Source: Rhodovarius crocodyli
GTDB lineage: Bacteria; Pseudomonadota; Alphaproteobacteria; Acetobacterales; Acetobacteraceae
Direction of reading: 5' to 3'
Assembly: GCA_945901085.1 (NCBI GenBank)
Contig: CAMDJV010000032.1
Span: 1-38,551 of the forward strand
Length of the DNA: 38,551 bases
Shown: one piece after another, positions 15,957 to 23,451 of the stretch
Layout: the number at the start of each line of letters is the position of its first letter
Numbering within the stretch: position 1 is the first letter of the stretch
Made by a program: the position numbers and the translations under genes
Notes under the pieces: model-generated
Databases searched by the model: none
Told to the model about the DNA's origin: nothing
The model's input: the letters and a program-made list of their open reading frames with translations, nothing else

Positions 15957-17429
15957 ATGGCTTTTCGATGCGACCTGATCATCCGTGATGCGACGATCAT
16001 CGACGGCACCGGCGCACCGCGCTTCCAGGGCGATGTCGCGGTCAATGGCGATCGCATCATCGCCATGGGCGATCTGGGCAGCGCCGCCGGGCAGGAGGAG
16101 GTCATCGCCACCGGCCTCGCCCTCGCCCCCGGCTTTATCGACGCCCATACCCATGATGACCGCGCGGTGCTCTGCGGCCCCGCCTGCCAGCATTGCAAGG
16201 TCAGCCAGGGTGTCACCACCGTCGTGGTTGGCAATTGCGGCGTCTCGCTCGCGCCGCTGCGGATGACCAAGCGCCCGCCGCCGCCGCTGGACCTGCTGGG
16301 CGATGAGAGCTGGTTCACCCTGGGCAGTTTCGCCGAATATGCCGAGGCGCTGGAAAAGCGCCCCACCAATGTGAACACGCTGGCCTTCTGCGGCCATATG
16401 TCGCTGCGCGTCGAAGCCATGGAAGGCGATGTCTATCGCGCCGCCAATGACCGTGAGATCGCCGCCATGCAAGCCCGCCTGAGCGAGGCCCTGGCCCAGG
16501 GTGCGGCCGGCTTCACCACCGGCCTCTACTACGCCCCCAATGCCCAGGCCACGACCGATGAGGTGATCGCGGTCGGCGAGGCGCTGCGCGCCCATGGCGG
16601 CATCTACATGACGCATATGCGCGACGAGGCCGACAATGTGCTCGACAGCATCCGCGAAACCCTGCGCATCGGCCGCGAAACCGGTACCGCCGAGCGTCCG
16701 GTCGAGGTCATCATCAGCCACCATAAATGCTCCATGCCGGAGAATTTCGGCCGCTCGCGCGAGACGCTGGCGCTGATCGACAGCCTCGGCCAGGACCAGC
16801 CGGTGGCCTTTGACGTCTACCCCTACCCCGCCGGCTCCACGGTGATGATGCCCGAGCGGCTGCGCCAGGATGTGCCGGTGCAAATCACCTGGTCCGTCCC
16901 CCATCCCGAGGTGGCGGGGCGCGACCTTGATGACGTCGCGCGCGAATGGGGCATGACCCGCAAGGCCACCGCCGAAAAGCTGCTGCCGGCCGGTGCGATC
17001 TATTTCCAGATGGATGAGGCCGATGTGCGCCGCATCATGGCCCATCCCCGCAGCATGATCGGCTCCGATGGCATCCCGCATGACGCGGTGCCGCATCCCA
17101 GGCTCTGGGGCACCTTCCCCCGCGTGCTCGGCCATTACGTGCGTGAGGTGAAACTGTTCAGCCTGGAGACGGCGATCCACAAAATGACCGGGCGCACCGC
17201 CGCCGTCTTCGGCCTGCAGCAGCGCGGCACCATCCGCCCCGGCAATTACGCCGATCTGGTGCTGTTCGACCCAGCGACGGTGGCCGATCGCGCCACCTAC
17301 AAGACCCCCACCCTCACCTCGCTGGGCATCCACCGGGTGTGGAATAATGGCGAGGCCACCCTCAATGCCGAGGGGCTGACCGGCGCCGCCCCCGGCCGCT
17401 TCCTGCGCAATCCGCGCCTCGCGGCATAG
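15957..17429 (+). CDS. N-acyl-D-amino-acid deacylase (D-aminoacylase) family amidohydrolase
   Basis: This 490-residue metal-dependent amidohydrolase is of the D-aminoacylase type, which hydrolyses N-acyl-D-amino acids to the D-amino acid. Seen: the N-terminal beta-sandwich start DLIIRDATIIDGTG, the metal site PGFIDAHTHDD (about residues 58-68), VVVGNCGVSLAP with the family's metal-ligand Cys, GFTTGLYYAPNAQATTDE, YMTHMRDEADN, VIISHHKC, GSDGIPHDAVPHPRLWGTFPRVLG with the catalytic Asp, and the closing RPGNYADLVLFDP. The ATG at 15957 is chosen because GAGGAA lies 8 bp before it; a TTG five codons earlier is less likely. A strong hairpin follows the stop. Confidence 0.9.
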   Translation: MAFRCDLIIRDATIIDGTGAPRFQGDVAVNGDRIIAMGDLGSAAGQEEVIATGLALAPGFIDAHTHDDRAVLCGPACQHCKVSQGVTTVVVGNCGVSLAPLRMTKRPPPPLDLLGDESWFTLGSFAEYAEALEKRPTNVNTLAFCGHMSLRVEAMEGDVYRAANDREIAAMQARLSEALAQGAAGFTTGLYYAPNAQATTDEVIAVGEALRAHGGIYMTHMRDEADNVLDSIRETLRIGRETGTAERPVEVIISHHKCSMPENFGRSRETLALIDSLGQDQPVAFDVYPYPAGSTVMMPERLRQDVPVQITWSVPHPEVAGRDLDDVAREWGMTRKATAEKLLPAGAIYFQMDEADVRRIMAHPRSMIGSDGIPHDAVPHPRLWGTFPRVLGHYVREVKLFSLETAIHKMTGRTAAVFGLQQRGTIRPGNYADLVLFDPATVADRATYKTPTLTSLGIHRVWNNGEATLNAEGLTGAAPGRFLRNPRLAA

Positions 17430-17436
17430 CACGCCC

Positions 17437-17476
17437 GCAACGCCGCAGGCCCGTTACAGGCCCGCGGCGTTGCTTT
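17437..17476 (+). terminator. Rho-independent terminator of the amidohydrolase gene
   Basis: GCAACGCCGC (17437-17446) and GCGGCGTTGC (17464-17473) form a perfect 10-bp stem around a 17-base loop, followed by TTT, 7 bp after the stop codon. Confidence 0.7.
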
Positions 17477-17496
17477 AACCGGCTGTGGTAAAACCG

Positions 17497-17547
17497 TGAT
17501 GGCGGAGGGAAAAAGAGCGAAAAGGCTTTGCCCTCTCGCGCTCTCCC
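17497..17547 (+). repeat. REP-like hairpin element, family B, copy 2
   Basis: This reads TGATGGCGGAGGG, an A-rich stretch, then a long stem in which GAGCG near 17515 pairs with CGCTC near 17540 around GGCTTTGCC. The minus strand of 1-48 has the same order and spacing with small changes. Confidence 0.6.
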
Positions 17548-17553
17548 ACCAGG

Positions 17554-17571
17554 GTCGACATATATGTCGAC
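17554..17571. repeat. 18-bp perfect palindrome
   Basis: GTCGACATATATGTCGAC is a perfect palindrome with no unpaired centre, at the left edge of the AT-rich tract. It could be a dimeric-protein site or the remnant of a repeat end. Confidence 0.75.
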
Positions 17572-17713
17572 GATTTTCCTGGACCTTTGATATATTTTTA
17601 GTTCGCTCCGTTAGTAATAAATGATCAACAGAAAATAATATATATTTTTATTTTACAAAATAATTCTATCTTAAAAACATCCCCATTAAAATAACAATTC
17701 TATAAAAAAACCA

Positions 17714-17777
17714 AACGAAGGTGCAGGAAACTGAGTTTCCTGCTGGGGTGCTCGAGGGGCAAAGCCCCTCGATCTTC
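17714..17777 (+). repeat. Double-hairpin repeat, family A, copy 1
   Basis: This 64-bp unit holds two perfect hairpins. The first is GCAGGAAACT, one centre base, AGTTTCCTGC (17723-17743). The second is TCGAGGGGC, loop AAA, GCCCCTCGA (17752-17772). An inverted copy with 63 of 64 identical bases lies at 37976-38039; the only difference is the unpaired centre base of the first hairpin. Confidence 0.9.
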
Positions 17778-17842
17778 TTTTCTCTCGATTATCGTCTTCC
17801 AGCAGCCCGCCAGCGCCCGTTCCGTCCGAACGGATGAGGCTC

Positions 17843-18484
17843 CTAGCCCTTAGCCGCCTTCAGCGCCGCCCATTCCGCCGCCGTGTAGCGCGGCACATCC
17901 ACGCGGTCATTGGTGCGGGTATACCAGCCCCGGCCATGCATGCGCCCCACGAGGTCCAGCGCCGGCGTGTCGATATAATTCTTCTCGGCGTCCAGCACCG
18001 CCTCATCCTTCACATGCAGCGCCAGCACCTTGCCCATGACGATGGTGTGGTGGCCGACGGGGACCATCTGAAAAGTCTCACATTCAAACGCCACCGGGCT
18101 TTCGGCGATGCGCGGCGGCTTGACCCTGGTGCTGGCCAGCTTGTGCAGCCCTGCTTCGTTGAGTTCGTCCACGCCCGGCGCGAAATCGATCGCGGTCAAA
18201 TTCATCTGCTCCAGCGCCGAGCCGGGGACGAGGCAGACAACGAATTGGCCGGTCGCCTTGATATTGCCCAGCGTGTCCTTCGCACCACCCTCGGGGCGCG
18301 GGCCGCAGCCAATGGCCACCACTGCCGGGTCATCGGAGAAGGCATTGAAGAAGGAATAGGGCGCGGCATTGACCACGCCCGCGCCATCCTGCGTCACCAC
18401 CCAGGCAATGAGGCGGGGCACGATGGTGGAGACGAGCAGCTTATAGCGCTCCCGGGCAGGCAGGGCTTCGAAGTCGAACAGCAT
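17843..18484 (-). CDS. Flavin reductase family protein
   Basis: This 213-residue protein has the FMN-binding split-barrel fold of the flavin reductase-like (DIM6/NTAB, RutF-related) family, cytoplasmic oxidoreductases that use NAD(P)H and FMN. Seen: YKLLVSTIVPRLIAWVVTQD with the FMN-binding Pro-Arg, NAAPYSFFNAFSDDPAVVAIG, the KDTLGNIKATGQFVVCLV segment and VMGKVLALHV. The ATG at 18484 is chosen because AAGGA precedes it by about 8 bp and family homology begins there; an upstream in-frame ATG at 18529 is possible but unlikely. It is divergent from the chemoreceptor gene and has no monooxygenase partner nearby. The exact substrate is unknown. Confidence 0.87.
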   Translation of the reverse strand: MLFDFEALPARERYKLLVSTIVPRLIAWVVTQDGAGVVNAAPYSFFNAFSDDPAVVAIGCGPRPEGGAKDTLGNIKATGQFVVCLVPGSALEQMNLTAIDFAPGVDELNEAGLHKLASTRVKPPRIAESPVAFECETFQMVPVGHHTIVMGKVLALHVKDEAVLDAEKNYIDTPALDLVGRMHGRGWYTRTNDRVDVPRYTAAEWAALKAAKG

Positions 18485-18627
18485 GGGATGGGTCCTTGGT
18501 CTTTGCTCTGCCGGCAATTGCCCGGCCATGGCCGGCCTGTCGAGGGGCCGCGCGCCGGGCAGCGCGGTTCATCATCGATTAGTCAGTGATTGCCTATAAA
18601 TCCCCGCCCCTGGATGGAGATATGGCG

Positions 18628-20940
18628 ATGCGGGTGTTCCGGAACCTCTCGGTCGGCAAGAAGCTGGCGGTCAGTTCGCTTTTCGCGGTGCTCATGCTGC
18701 TCGCCCTTGTGGTGATGGTGCGCCTGGAGGCAGAGGTGGCGCATGAAACCCTCGCCCTGCAGGAGGCAGCAGCCCAGGCCCAGGTCGCCGCCACCGAGGC
18801 ATCGCTGCAACTCGCCCGTGCCAATCTCGGCCAGCGCGGGGCGCTGCTGGCGCAGGATTCTGCCACTATCGAGGCCGAGCAGGCCGCCATGCAGGCCGCC
18901 ATGCGTGAAGCCCGGCGCGCGGCGGGTGAGGCGCTCAACCTCGCCCGGCCCGCCGAGGCGCGCGCGGGCCTGCAGGCCCTGCTGCAGGATATTGACGCGC
19001 TGGGGGCCAGCTTTGGCGAAACCGTCGCCCGCCGGGCCGAGCTGATCCAGGCCCGTGACGAACAGCTGATGCCGCGCATGTTTGATGCCGACCAGGCGCT
19101 GGAGAGCCTCGCCTCGCATATCAGCTTCGCGCTGTCGGGGGAGGCGTTGGAAAATGCGCGCGAAATCCTGGGCAATTTTGCCAATGCGCTGAATGAGGTG
19201 CGGCTGGGCGCCAACCGCTATCTGGCCACAGCCGATGCCGCCGCAGCCAACCGCGTTCGTCGCGCCGCAGGCCAGCAAAGGGTGCATCTGCGCCGGTTGG
19301 AAGCCTCGGTACCGGCCTCAACATTGGCGGTGGTCAGGCGCAGCGGCGAGATTGCCGAGGAAATCGCCCATCAGGCGGATGCGGTGATCGCCATGGGCAT
19401 GGCGATAGAGGCCGCGCGGATCGGGCAGATCATTCCGATTAGTGATCGTGCCCAGGCCAATGTCGGGCAGGTGGTGGCCATCCTGCGCAGCGATGCCCAG
19501 GGCGCTGCCCAGCGCACGGCCTGGGCGATGATCGCCATTTCCAACCAGGTGCTGGTCGCCGGCGCCGCGGTGGGGGGCATGTTGGTTCTCTTTGGCGCAT
19601 TCACCGCGCAGCTCGTGGGCGCGCCATTGCGGCGCATGGCCGCGCAGGTGAGCGAGATCGCCGCGGGGCGAACCTCCGCCCCGGTGCCCGATCAGGCCCG
19701 CGGCGATGAAATCGGCCGCATCGCCGTCGCGCTGGAAGCCCTGCGCGGCGCGGCCGAAAAAGCCTTCGCCCGCGGCCAGATGCTCGAGCAAATGGGCCAT
19801 GGCGTGATGGTGGCCGACCCGCAGAATGGCTTTGCCATCACCTATATGAACCCCGAAGGCCAGGCGCTGATGCGCCGGGTGGAAGCAGCATTGCCGGTGC
19901 GCGCCGATGCGCTGCCCGGCCTGGGGGTGGAGACCATCAGCCGCGACATTGCGGCGCTGAAGCCTATGATGGCCGACCCTGCCCGCCTGCCCCATGAAAG
20001 CCGCCTGCGCATTGGCGCCGAGAGCTTTGAACTCAAGCTCAGCGCCATTCGCGACACCGGCGGCCACTATGTCGCCACCATGCTGATCTGGCGGCTCATC
20101 ACCCATCAGGCCCGGCTGGCCGATGCGTTTCAGGCCGAAATTGGCAGCGTGGTGCAGGCCGTCGTGCAATCGGCCGAGCATATGCGCCATGTGGTGGAAA
20201 TGGTGGGCCATGCCGCCGATACCGGCGGGCGTGAGGCGGATGCGGTGGCCGAAGTCTCAGCCCGCGCCGGCCATGAGGTGCAAAACGTCGCCGCCAGCGC
20301 CGAGGAGTTGGCGATGAGCGTGGCCGAGATCACCCGCCAGGTGAGCGATGGCGCCCAGGTGGCGCGCGCCGCCGCGCAGGAGGCGCGCGCCACCGATGCA
20401 ACGGTGCAGGGCCTGGTGCAGGCGGCTGCCAAAATCGGCGATGTGGTGCGCCTGATCAGCGATATCGCCGGGCAGACCAACCTCCTCGCCCTGAATGCGA
20501 CCATCGAGGCGGCGCGGGCGGGTGAGGCCGGCAAGGGCTTTGCCGTCGTCGCCAGCGAGGTGAAGAACCTCGCCAGCCAGACCGCCGGCGCCACCGAGGA
20601 AATCGCCGCCCAAATCAACGCCATCCGCAGCACGACCGAGGATGCGGTGACGGCGCTGCGCAATATTGGCACCACGATCGAGCGGATGAATGAGGTGACA
20701 ACCGCCATCGCCGGCGCGGTGGAAGAACAAGGGGCGGCCACGCGTGAGATCGCCCGCAGCGCCGCGCAGATGGCGGAGGGCACAGGGGCCGTGGTGCGCA
20801 GGATAGGCGATGTTCAGCGCGCATCGGGCGCCACCGGCACGGCGGCGCAGGGCATGCGGCAAACCTCGGTGGAATTGACCCAGCAGGCGAATAATCTGCG
20901 CGGCAAGGCTGACCAATTCCTGGCCAGCATCCGCGCCTGA
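18628..20940 (+). CDS. Methyl-accepting chemotaxis protein with HAMP and PAS domains
   Basis: This 770-residue chemoreceptor spans the inner membrane and would signal to CheA/CheW. In order: transmembrane helix about 12-33, a largely helical sensing region (about 34-305), transmembrane helix about 307-330, HAMP (about 331-380), a PAS-like domain (about 384-505, [20 protein letters not shown]), and the methyl-accepting coiled coil (about 520-770). The coiled coil has the conserved hairpin tip [20 protein letters not shown] around residue 612-632. An internal PAS between HAMP and the signalling domain suggests a second, cytoplasmic signal such as redox or a ligand. The ATG at 18628 has GGAG 8 bp upstream; ATG 18622 and GTG 18586 are less suitable. 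No other chemotaxis gene is in the window. Confidence 0.92.
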   Translation: MRVFRNLSVGKKLAVSSLFAVLMLLALVVMVRLEAEVAHETLALQEAAAQAQVAATEASLQLARANLGQRGALLAQDSATIEAEQAAMQAAMREARRAAGEALNLARPAEARAGLQALLQDIDALGASFGETVARRAELIQARDEQLMPRMFDADQALESLASHISFALSGEALENAREILGNFANALNEVRLGANRYLATADAAAANRVRRAAGQQRVHLRRLEASVPASTLAVVRRSGEIAEEIAHQADAVIAMGMAIEAARIGQIIPISDRAQANVGQVVAILRSDAQGAAQRTAWAMIAISNQVLVAGAAVGGMLVLFGAFTAQLVGAPLRRMAAQVSEIAAGRTSAPVPDQARGDEIGRIAVALEALRGAAEKAFARGQMLEQMGHGVMVADPQNGFAITYMNPEGQALMRRVEAALPVRADALPGLGVETISRDIAALKPMMADPARLPHESRLRIGAESFELKLSAIRDTGGHYVATMLIWRLITHQARLADAFQAEIGSVVQAVVQSAEHMRHVVEMVGHAADTGGREADAVAEVSARAGHEVQNVAASAEELAMSVAEITRQVSDGAQVARAAAQEARATDATVQGLVQAAAKIGDVVRLISDIAGQTNLLALNATIEAARAGEAGKGFAVVASEVKNLASQTAGATEEIAAQINAIRSTTEDAVTALRNIGTTIERMNEVTTAIAGAVEEQGAATREIARSAAQMAEGTGAVVRRIGDVQRASGATGTAAQGMRQTSVELTQQANNLRGKADQFLASIRA

Positions 20941-20994
20941 AGCCCCGGCCGCGTTCAGACACAATTTGGGGCGGAAGAAGGGCCCCTTGCAGCC

Positions 20995-21972
20995 TCAAGC
21001 CACCCGGTGCGGCGGCGGCAGATCAAAGCGCAGAACGCAATCAAGGTTCTGCAAGGCCCGCTCGCCCATCGCATCGCGGGTTTCGATGGTGGCACTGCCC
21101 AGATGCGGCAGCAGCGCCACATTCTCCAGCCCCAGATAACCCGCGAAAACCTTGGGCTCGCCATCATACACATCAAGCCCGGCGGCGCGGATATGGCCAG
21201 AGGTGAGGGCGGCCACCAGCGCCGCATCATCCACGCTGCCTCCACGGCCGGTATTGATGACGATGCTGCCCGGCTTCATCTGCGCCAGCCGCGCCGCATC
21301 GAGCCATTTGCGGGTGCCATCACCACCCGGAACATGCATGGAGAGCATGTCGATGGCGCGCAGGAAACCTTCATCGGTCTCGTGGAAGATGGCACCCTGC
21401 TCCACCTCGGCCGGCAGCTTGCGCAGGTCACGATAATGAATCTGCATGCCAAAGCCGCGCGCCATGGCGGCCAGCTTCTGGCCAATGCGGCCAAAGCCCA
21501 GAATGCCGAGCTTTTTGCCCTCCAGCGTCACGCCCATCAATTGGGTCGGCGCCCAGCCCTCCCACTGATTGGCCCGCACCATGCGCTCACCCTCGCCAGC
21601 GCGGCGCGCGGCCATCAGCAGAAGGGTAAAGGCACATTCGGCGGTGGCAAAGCTCAGCACCTCAGGCGTATTGGTCACGATGATGTTGTTCGCCTTTGCG
21701 GCGGCCACATCCACATGATCATAGCCCACCGAGAAGGTGGTGACGATTTTCACACTATCGGGCAGCGCGGCAAAAACCGCCGCATTCATCGGGTCCCCCG
21801 CCGCGATCAGCACGCCATCGGCGCGCGCCTCGCTGGCGCGGCGGGCAATCTCCATCCCATCGCGGAACCATGGCTCGTCATGCGGGTTGAGCCGCGCGTC
21901 GTAATCACGCGCAGCACGCGCCTCGATCTCCGCTGGCAGTTTGCGGGTGACGAGCAGGATGGGCTTGGACAT
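20995..21972 (-). CDS. D-isomer-specific 2-hydroxyacid dehydrogenase (glyoxylate/hydroxypyruvate reductase-like)
   Basis: This 325-residue NAD(P)-dependent enzyme reduces 2-oxoacids such as glyoxylate or hydroxypyruvate to D-2-hydroxyacids. Seen: the N-terminal catalytic-domain start MSKPILLVTRKLP, IVTTFSVGYDHVDV, the dinucleotide-binding GKKLGILGFGRIGQKLA (about residues 147-163), and the catalytic set Arg in INTGRGGSVDD, Glu in LDVYDGEP and His in LLPHLGSATIETRDAM. The ATG at 21972 starts the homology. It lies 34 bp after the lipoprotein gene on the same strand, so the two may be cotranscribed. Confidence 0.92.
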   Translation of the reverse strand: MSKPILLVTRKLPAEIEARAARDYDARLNPHDEPWFRDGMEIARRASEARADGVLIAAGDPMNAAVFAALPDSVKIVTTFSVGYDHVDVAAAKANNIIVTNTPEVLSFATAECAFTLLLMAARRAGEGERMVRANQWEGWAPTQLMGVTLEGKKLGILGFGRIGQKLAAMARGFGMQIHYRDLRKLPAEVEQGAIFHETDEGFLRAIDMLSMHVPGGDGTRKWLDAARLAQMKPGSIVINTGRGGSVDDAALVAALTSGHIRAAGLDVYDGEPKVFAGYLGLENVALLPHLGSATIETRDAMGERALQNLDCVLRFDLPPPHRVA

Positions 21973-22006
21973 GGATATTTCCCCAGGCGAACGACAGCCA
22001 GGGGGT

Positions 22007-22516
22007 TTAGCGCATTTCAATCAACACGCCATCCGCACCCAATTGCAGGGCAAGGCCAGTGCGGCGCGGCCGCAAGCGAATGCGCACACCATTGGCGTTC
22101 TGCAGCCAGACAAACCCAGTCATCTGCGCACCCGGCACCACCATGCCACCGCGCGCCTGTGCATAGGTGCCGGGAAAGAGGCTGACATCGCGCATATCGA
22201 ACACATCGCCGACGGCGGTGACCCGCGCCACGCCAAGCCCGCCCACGCCTGCGGAGCGCACCCGGAAGGCCAGCCGCCGGCCGCGATAGATCAGCACGCC
22301 GCTGCCCCAACCCACCTGGCCGATATAGCCAACCTGCCAATTGGTCATCTCCACCCGGGCATCAGGCCGGGCATTGGCCGCAACCTCGGCAGGGGCGGCG
22401 GGCGCCGCAGGTTCAGCGGGGGCTGCGGTCACCGGCTGCGGCGTTTCACTGGCGCAGGCCGCCAGCAAAAGCGCGGGGCTGGCCAAAAGCAGGTTACGGC
22501 GGAGGGCGAGGGTCAT
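22007..22516 (-). CDS. Outer-membrane or periplasmic lipoprotein
   Basis: This 169-residue protein has a lipoprotein signal: a basic start (MTLALRRN), a hydrophobic core and the lipobox LLAAC with the acylated Cys at 21. A Pro/Ala-rich linker (about 24-45) follows. The mature domain is beta-rich and regular (VGWGSGVLIYRGRRLAFRVR, VGGLGVARVTAVGDVFDMRD, FVWLQNANGVRIRLRPRRTG, LALQLGADGVLIEM). This pattern resembles the DUF1134/EipA-type envelope proteins of alphaproteobacteria, but I am not sure of that match. It is divergent from the SDR gene. Confidence 0.8.
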   Translation of the reverse strand: MTLALRRNLLLASPALLLAACASETPQPVTAAPAEPAAPAAPAEVAANARPDARVEMTNWQVGYIGQVGWGSGVLIYRGRRLAFRVRSAGVGGLGVARVTAVGDVFDMRDVSLFPGTYAQARGGMVVPGAQMTGFVWLQNANGVRIRLRPRRTGLALQLGADGVLIEMR

Positions 22517-22659
22517 GGCGGTATTCCGGTTGATTCGTGGCGCAAGCTAAACACTCCCCCCATCAGCGGCAACTTCCCAGGCTTCGCAGCGCCCCGGCTT
22601 GCCAGCCCAGTGCGGGTGCTGGATTGTCGCCCCCAGGACATATTTCGGGGAGCTTGAGC

Positions 22660-23448
22660 ATGGATTTGGGTTTGCAGGGCAAGCGCGCGCTGGTGATGGG
22701 TGCATCCAAGGGCCTGGGCCGCAGCGTGGCGGATGCGCTGGCGCGCGAGGGCTGCCACCTCGTGGTCAGCGGCCGCAGCCAGGCCAGCCTGGATGTGGCG
22801 GCGGCCGCACTTCGCGCCCTGGGCGCCGCCTCGGCCATCGGCATCCCCGCCGATGTCGCCAGCAATGCGGATATGGACAGCCTGGCCGATGGCGCCGTGG
22901 CGGCGATGGGTGGGGTGGATATCCTCATCCTCAACCATGGCGGCCCGCCGCCCGGCACCGCCCTGGAACTGGACGAGGCACTCCTCCTGCCCTGGTTCCA
23001 GCGCATCGTCGCCGCCCCCATCCACATCACCAAAAAACTCCTGCCGGGGATGCGGACGCAGAAATTCGGTCGGATCATCAATATCGGCAGCACCGGCATG
23101 CAGCAGCCCATCCCCAATCTGGTGCTGAGCAACACGCTGCGCGCCTCGGTGATGGGCTATCTCAAGACGCTGAGCGCCGAGGTGGCCGGCGATGGCGTGA
23201 CGGTGAACATCGTCGCCCCCGGCGCCATCCGCACCGATCGCAGCCTGGAGACCGCCCAGGGCATGGCCACCAAAACCGGCAAGAGCATCGATGAGGTGAT
23301 CGCCGAACGCAGCAAGACCATCCCCGCCCAGCGCTATGGCGAACCCGATGAATATGGCCCGCTCGTTGCCTTCCTCTGCGGCCAACCCGCCGCCTATATC
23401 ACCGGCGAGATCATGCGCGCCGATGGCGGCATGGTGCGGGGTTTCTGA
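22660..23448 (+). CDS. Short-chain dehydrogenase/reductase-like protein lacking the YxxxK pair
   Basis: This 262-residue Rossmann-fold protein belongs to the SDR superfamily. The cofactor site GASKGLGRSVADAL (about residues 13-26) and NHGG (the usual NAGG) are present. The active-site Ser is probable in INIGSTGMQQPIP. Where classical members have YxxxK, this protein has VLSNTLRASVMGYLKTL, so the Tyr and Lys positions are Ser and Arg. A known SDR subgroup shares this LSNxxRxxVxG pattern, so it may be a genuine but non-classical reductase or a non-catalytic member. The stop is 3 bp before hyuA, so it heads the hyu operon. Confidence 0.85.
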   Translation: MDLGLQGKRALVMGASKGLGRSVADALAREGCHLVVSGRSQASLDVAAAALRALGAASAIGIPADVASNADMDSLADGAVAAMGGVDILILNHGGPPPGTALELDEALLLPWFQRIVAAPIHITKKLLPGMRTQKFGRIINIGSTGMQQPIPNLVLSNTLRASVMGYLKTLSAEVAGDGVTVNIVAPGAIRTDRSLETAQGMATKTGKSIDEVIAERSKTIPAQRYGEPDEYGPLVAFLCGQPAAYITGEIMRADGGMVRGF

Positions 23449-23451
23449 ACC

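Larger units (their letters stand above)
17430..17842. other. Gene-free 413-bp interval with stacked palindromes and an AT-rich island
   Basis: No coding sequence is supported here. In order it holds a terminator hairpin (17437-17476), a family B hairpin (17497-17547), an 18-bp perfect palindrome (17554-17571), a strikingly AT-rich tract (about 17572-17713) in otherwise GC-rich DNA, and the family A double hairpin (17714-17777). It separates two convergent genes, so all of it may be transcript-end and repeat DNA. The AT-rich tract could also hide an insertion remnant or a small RNA. Confidence 0.8.

Noticed and set aside
17437-17842. tRNA or rRNA gene in the largest gene-free interval
   Set aside because: No cloverleaf pattern, CCA end or TPsiC-like motif is seen; the stems are simple hairpins.
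18586-18627. Earlier GTG start for the chemoreceptor at 18586
   Set aside because: It would add a non-hydrophobic lead of 14 residues; the ATG at 18628 has GGAG at correct distance and gives the usual basic start before the first membrane helix.
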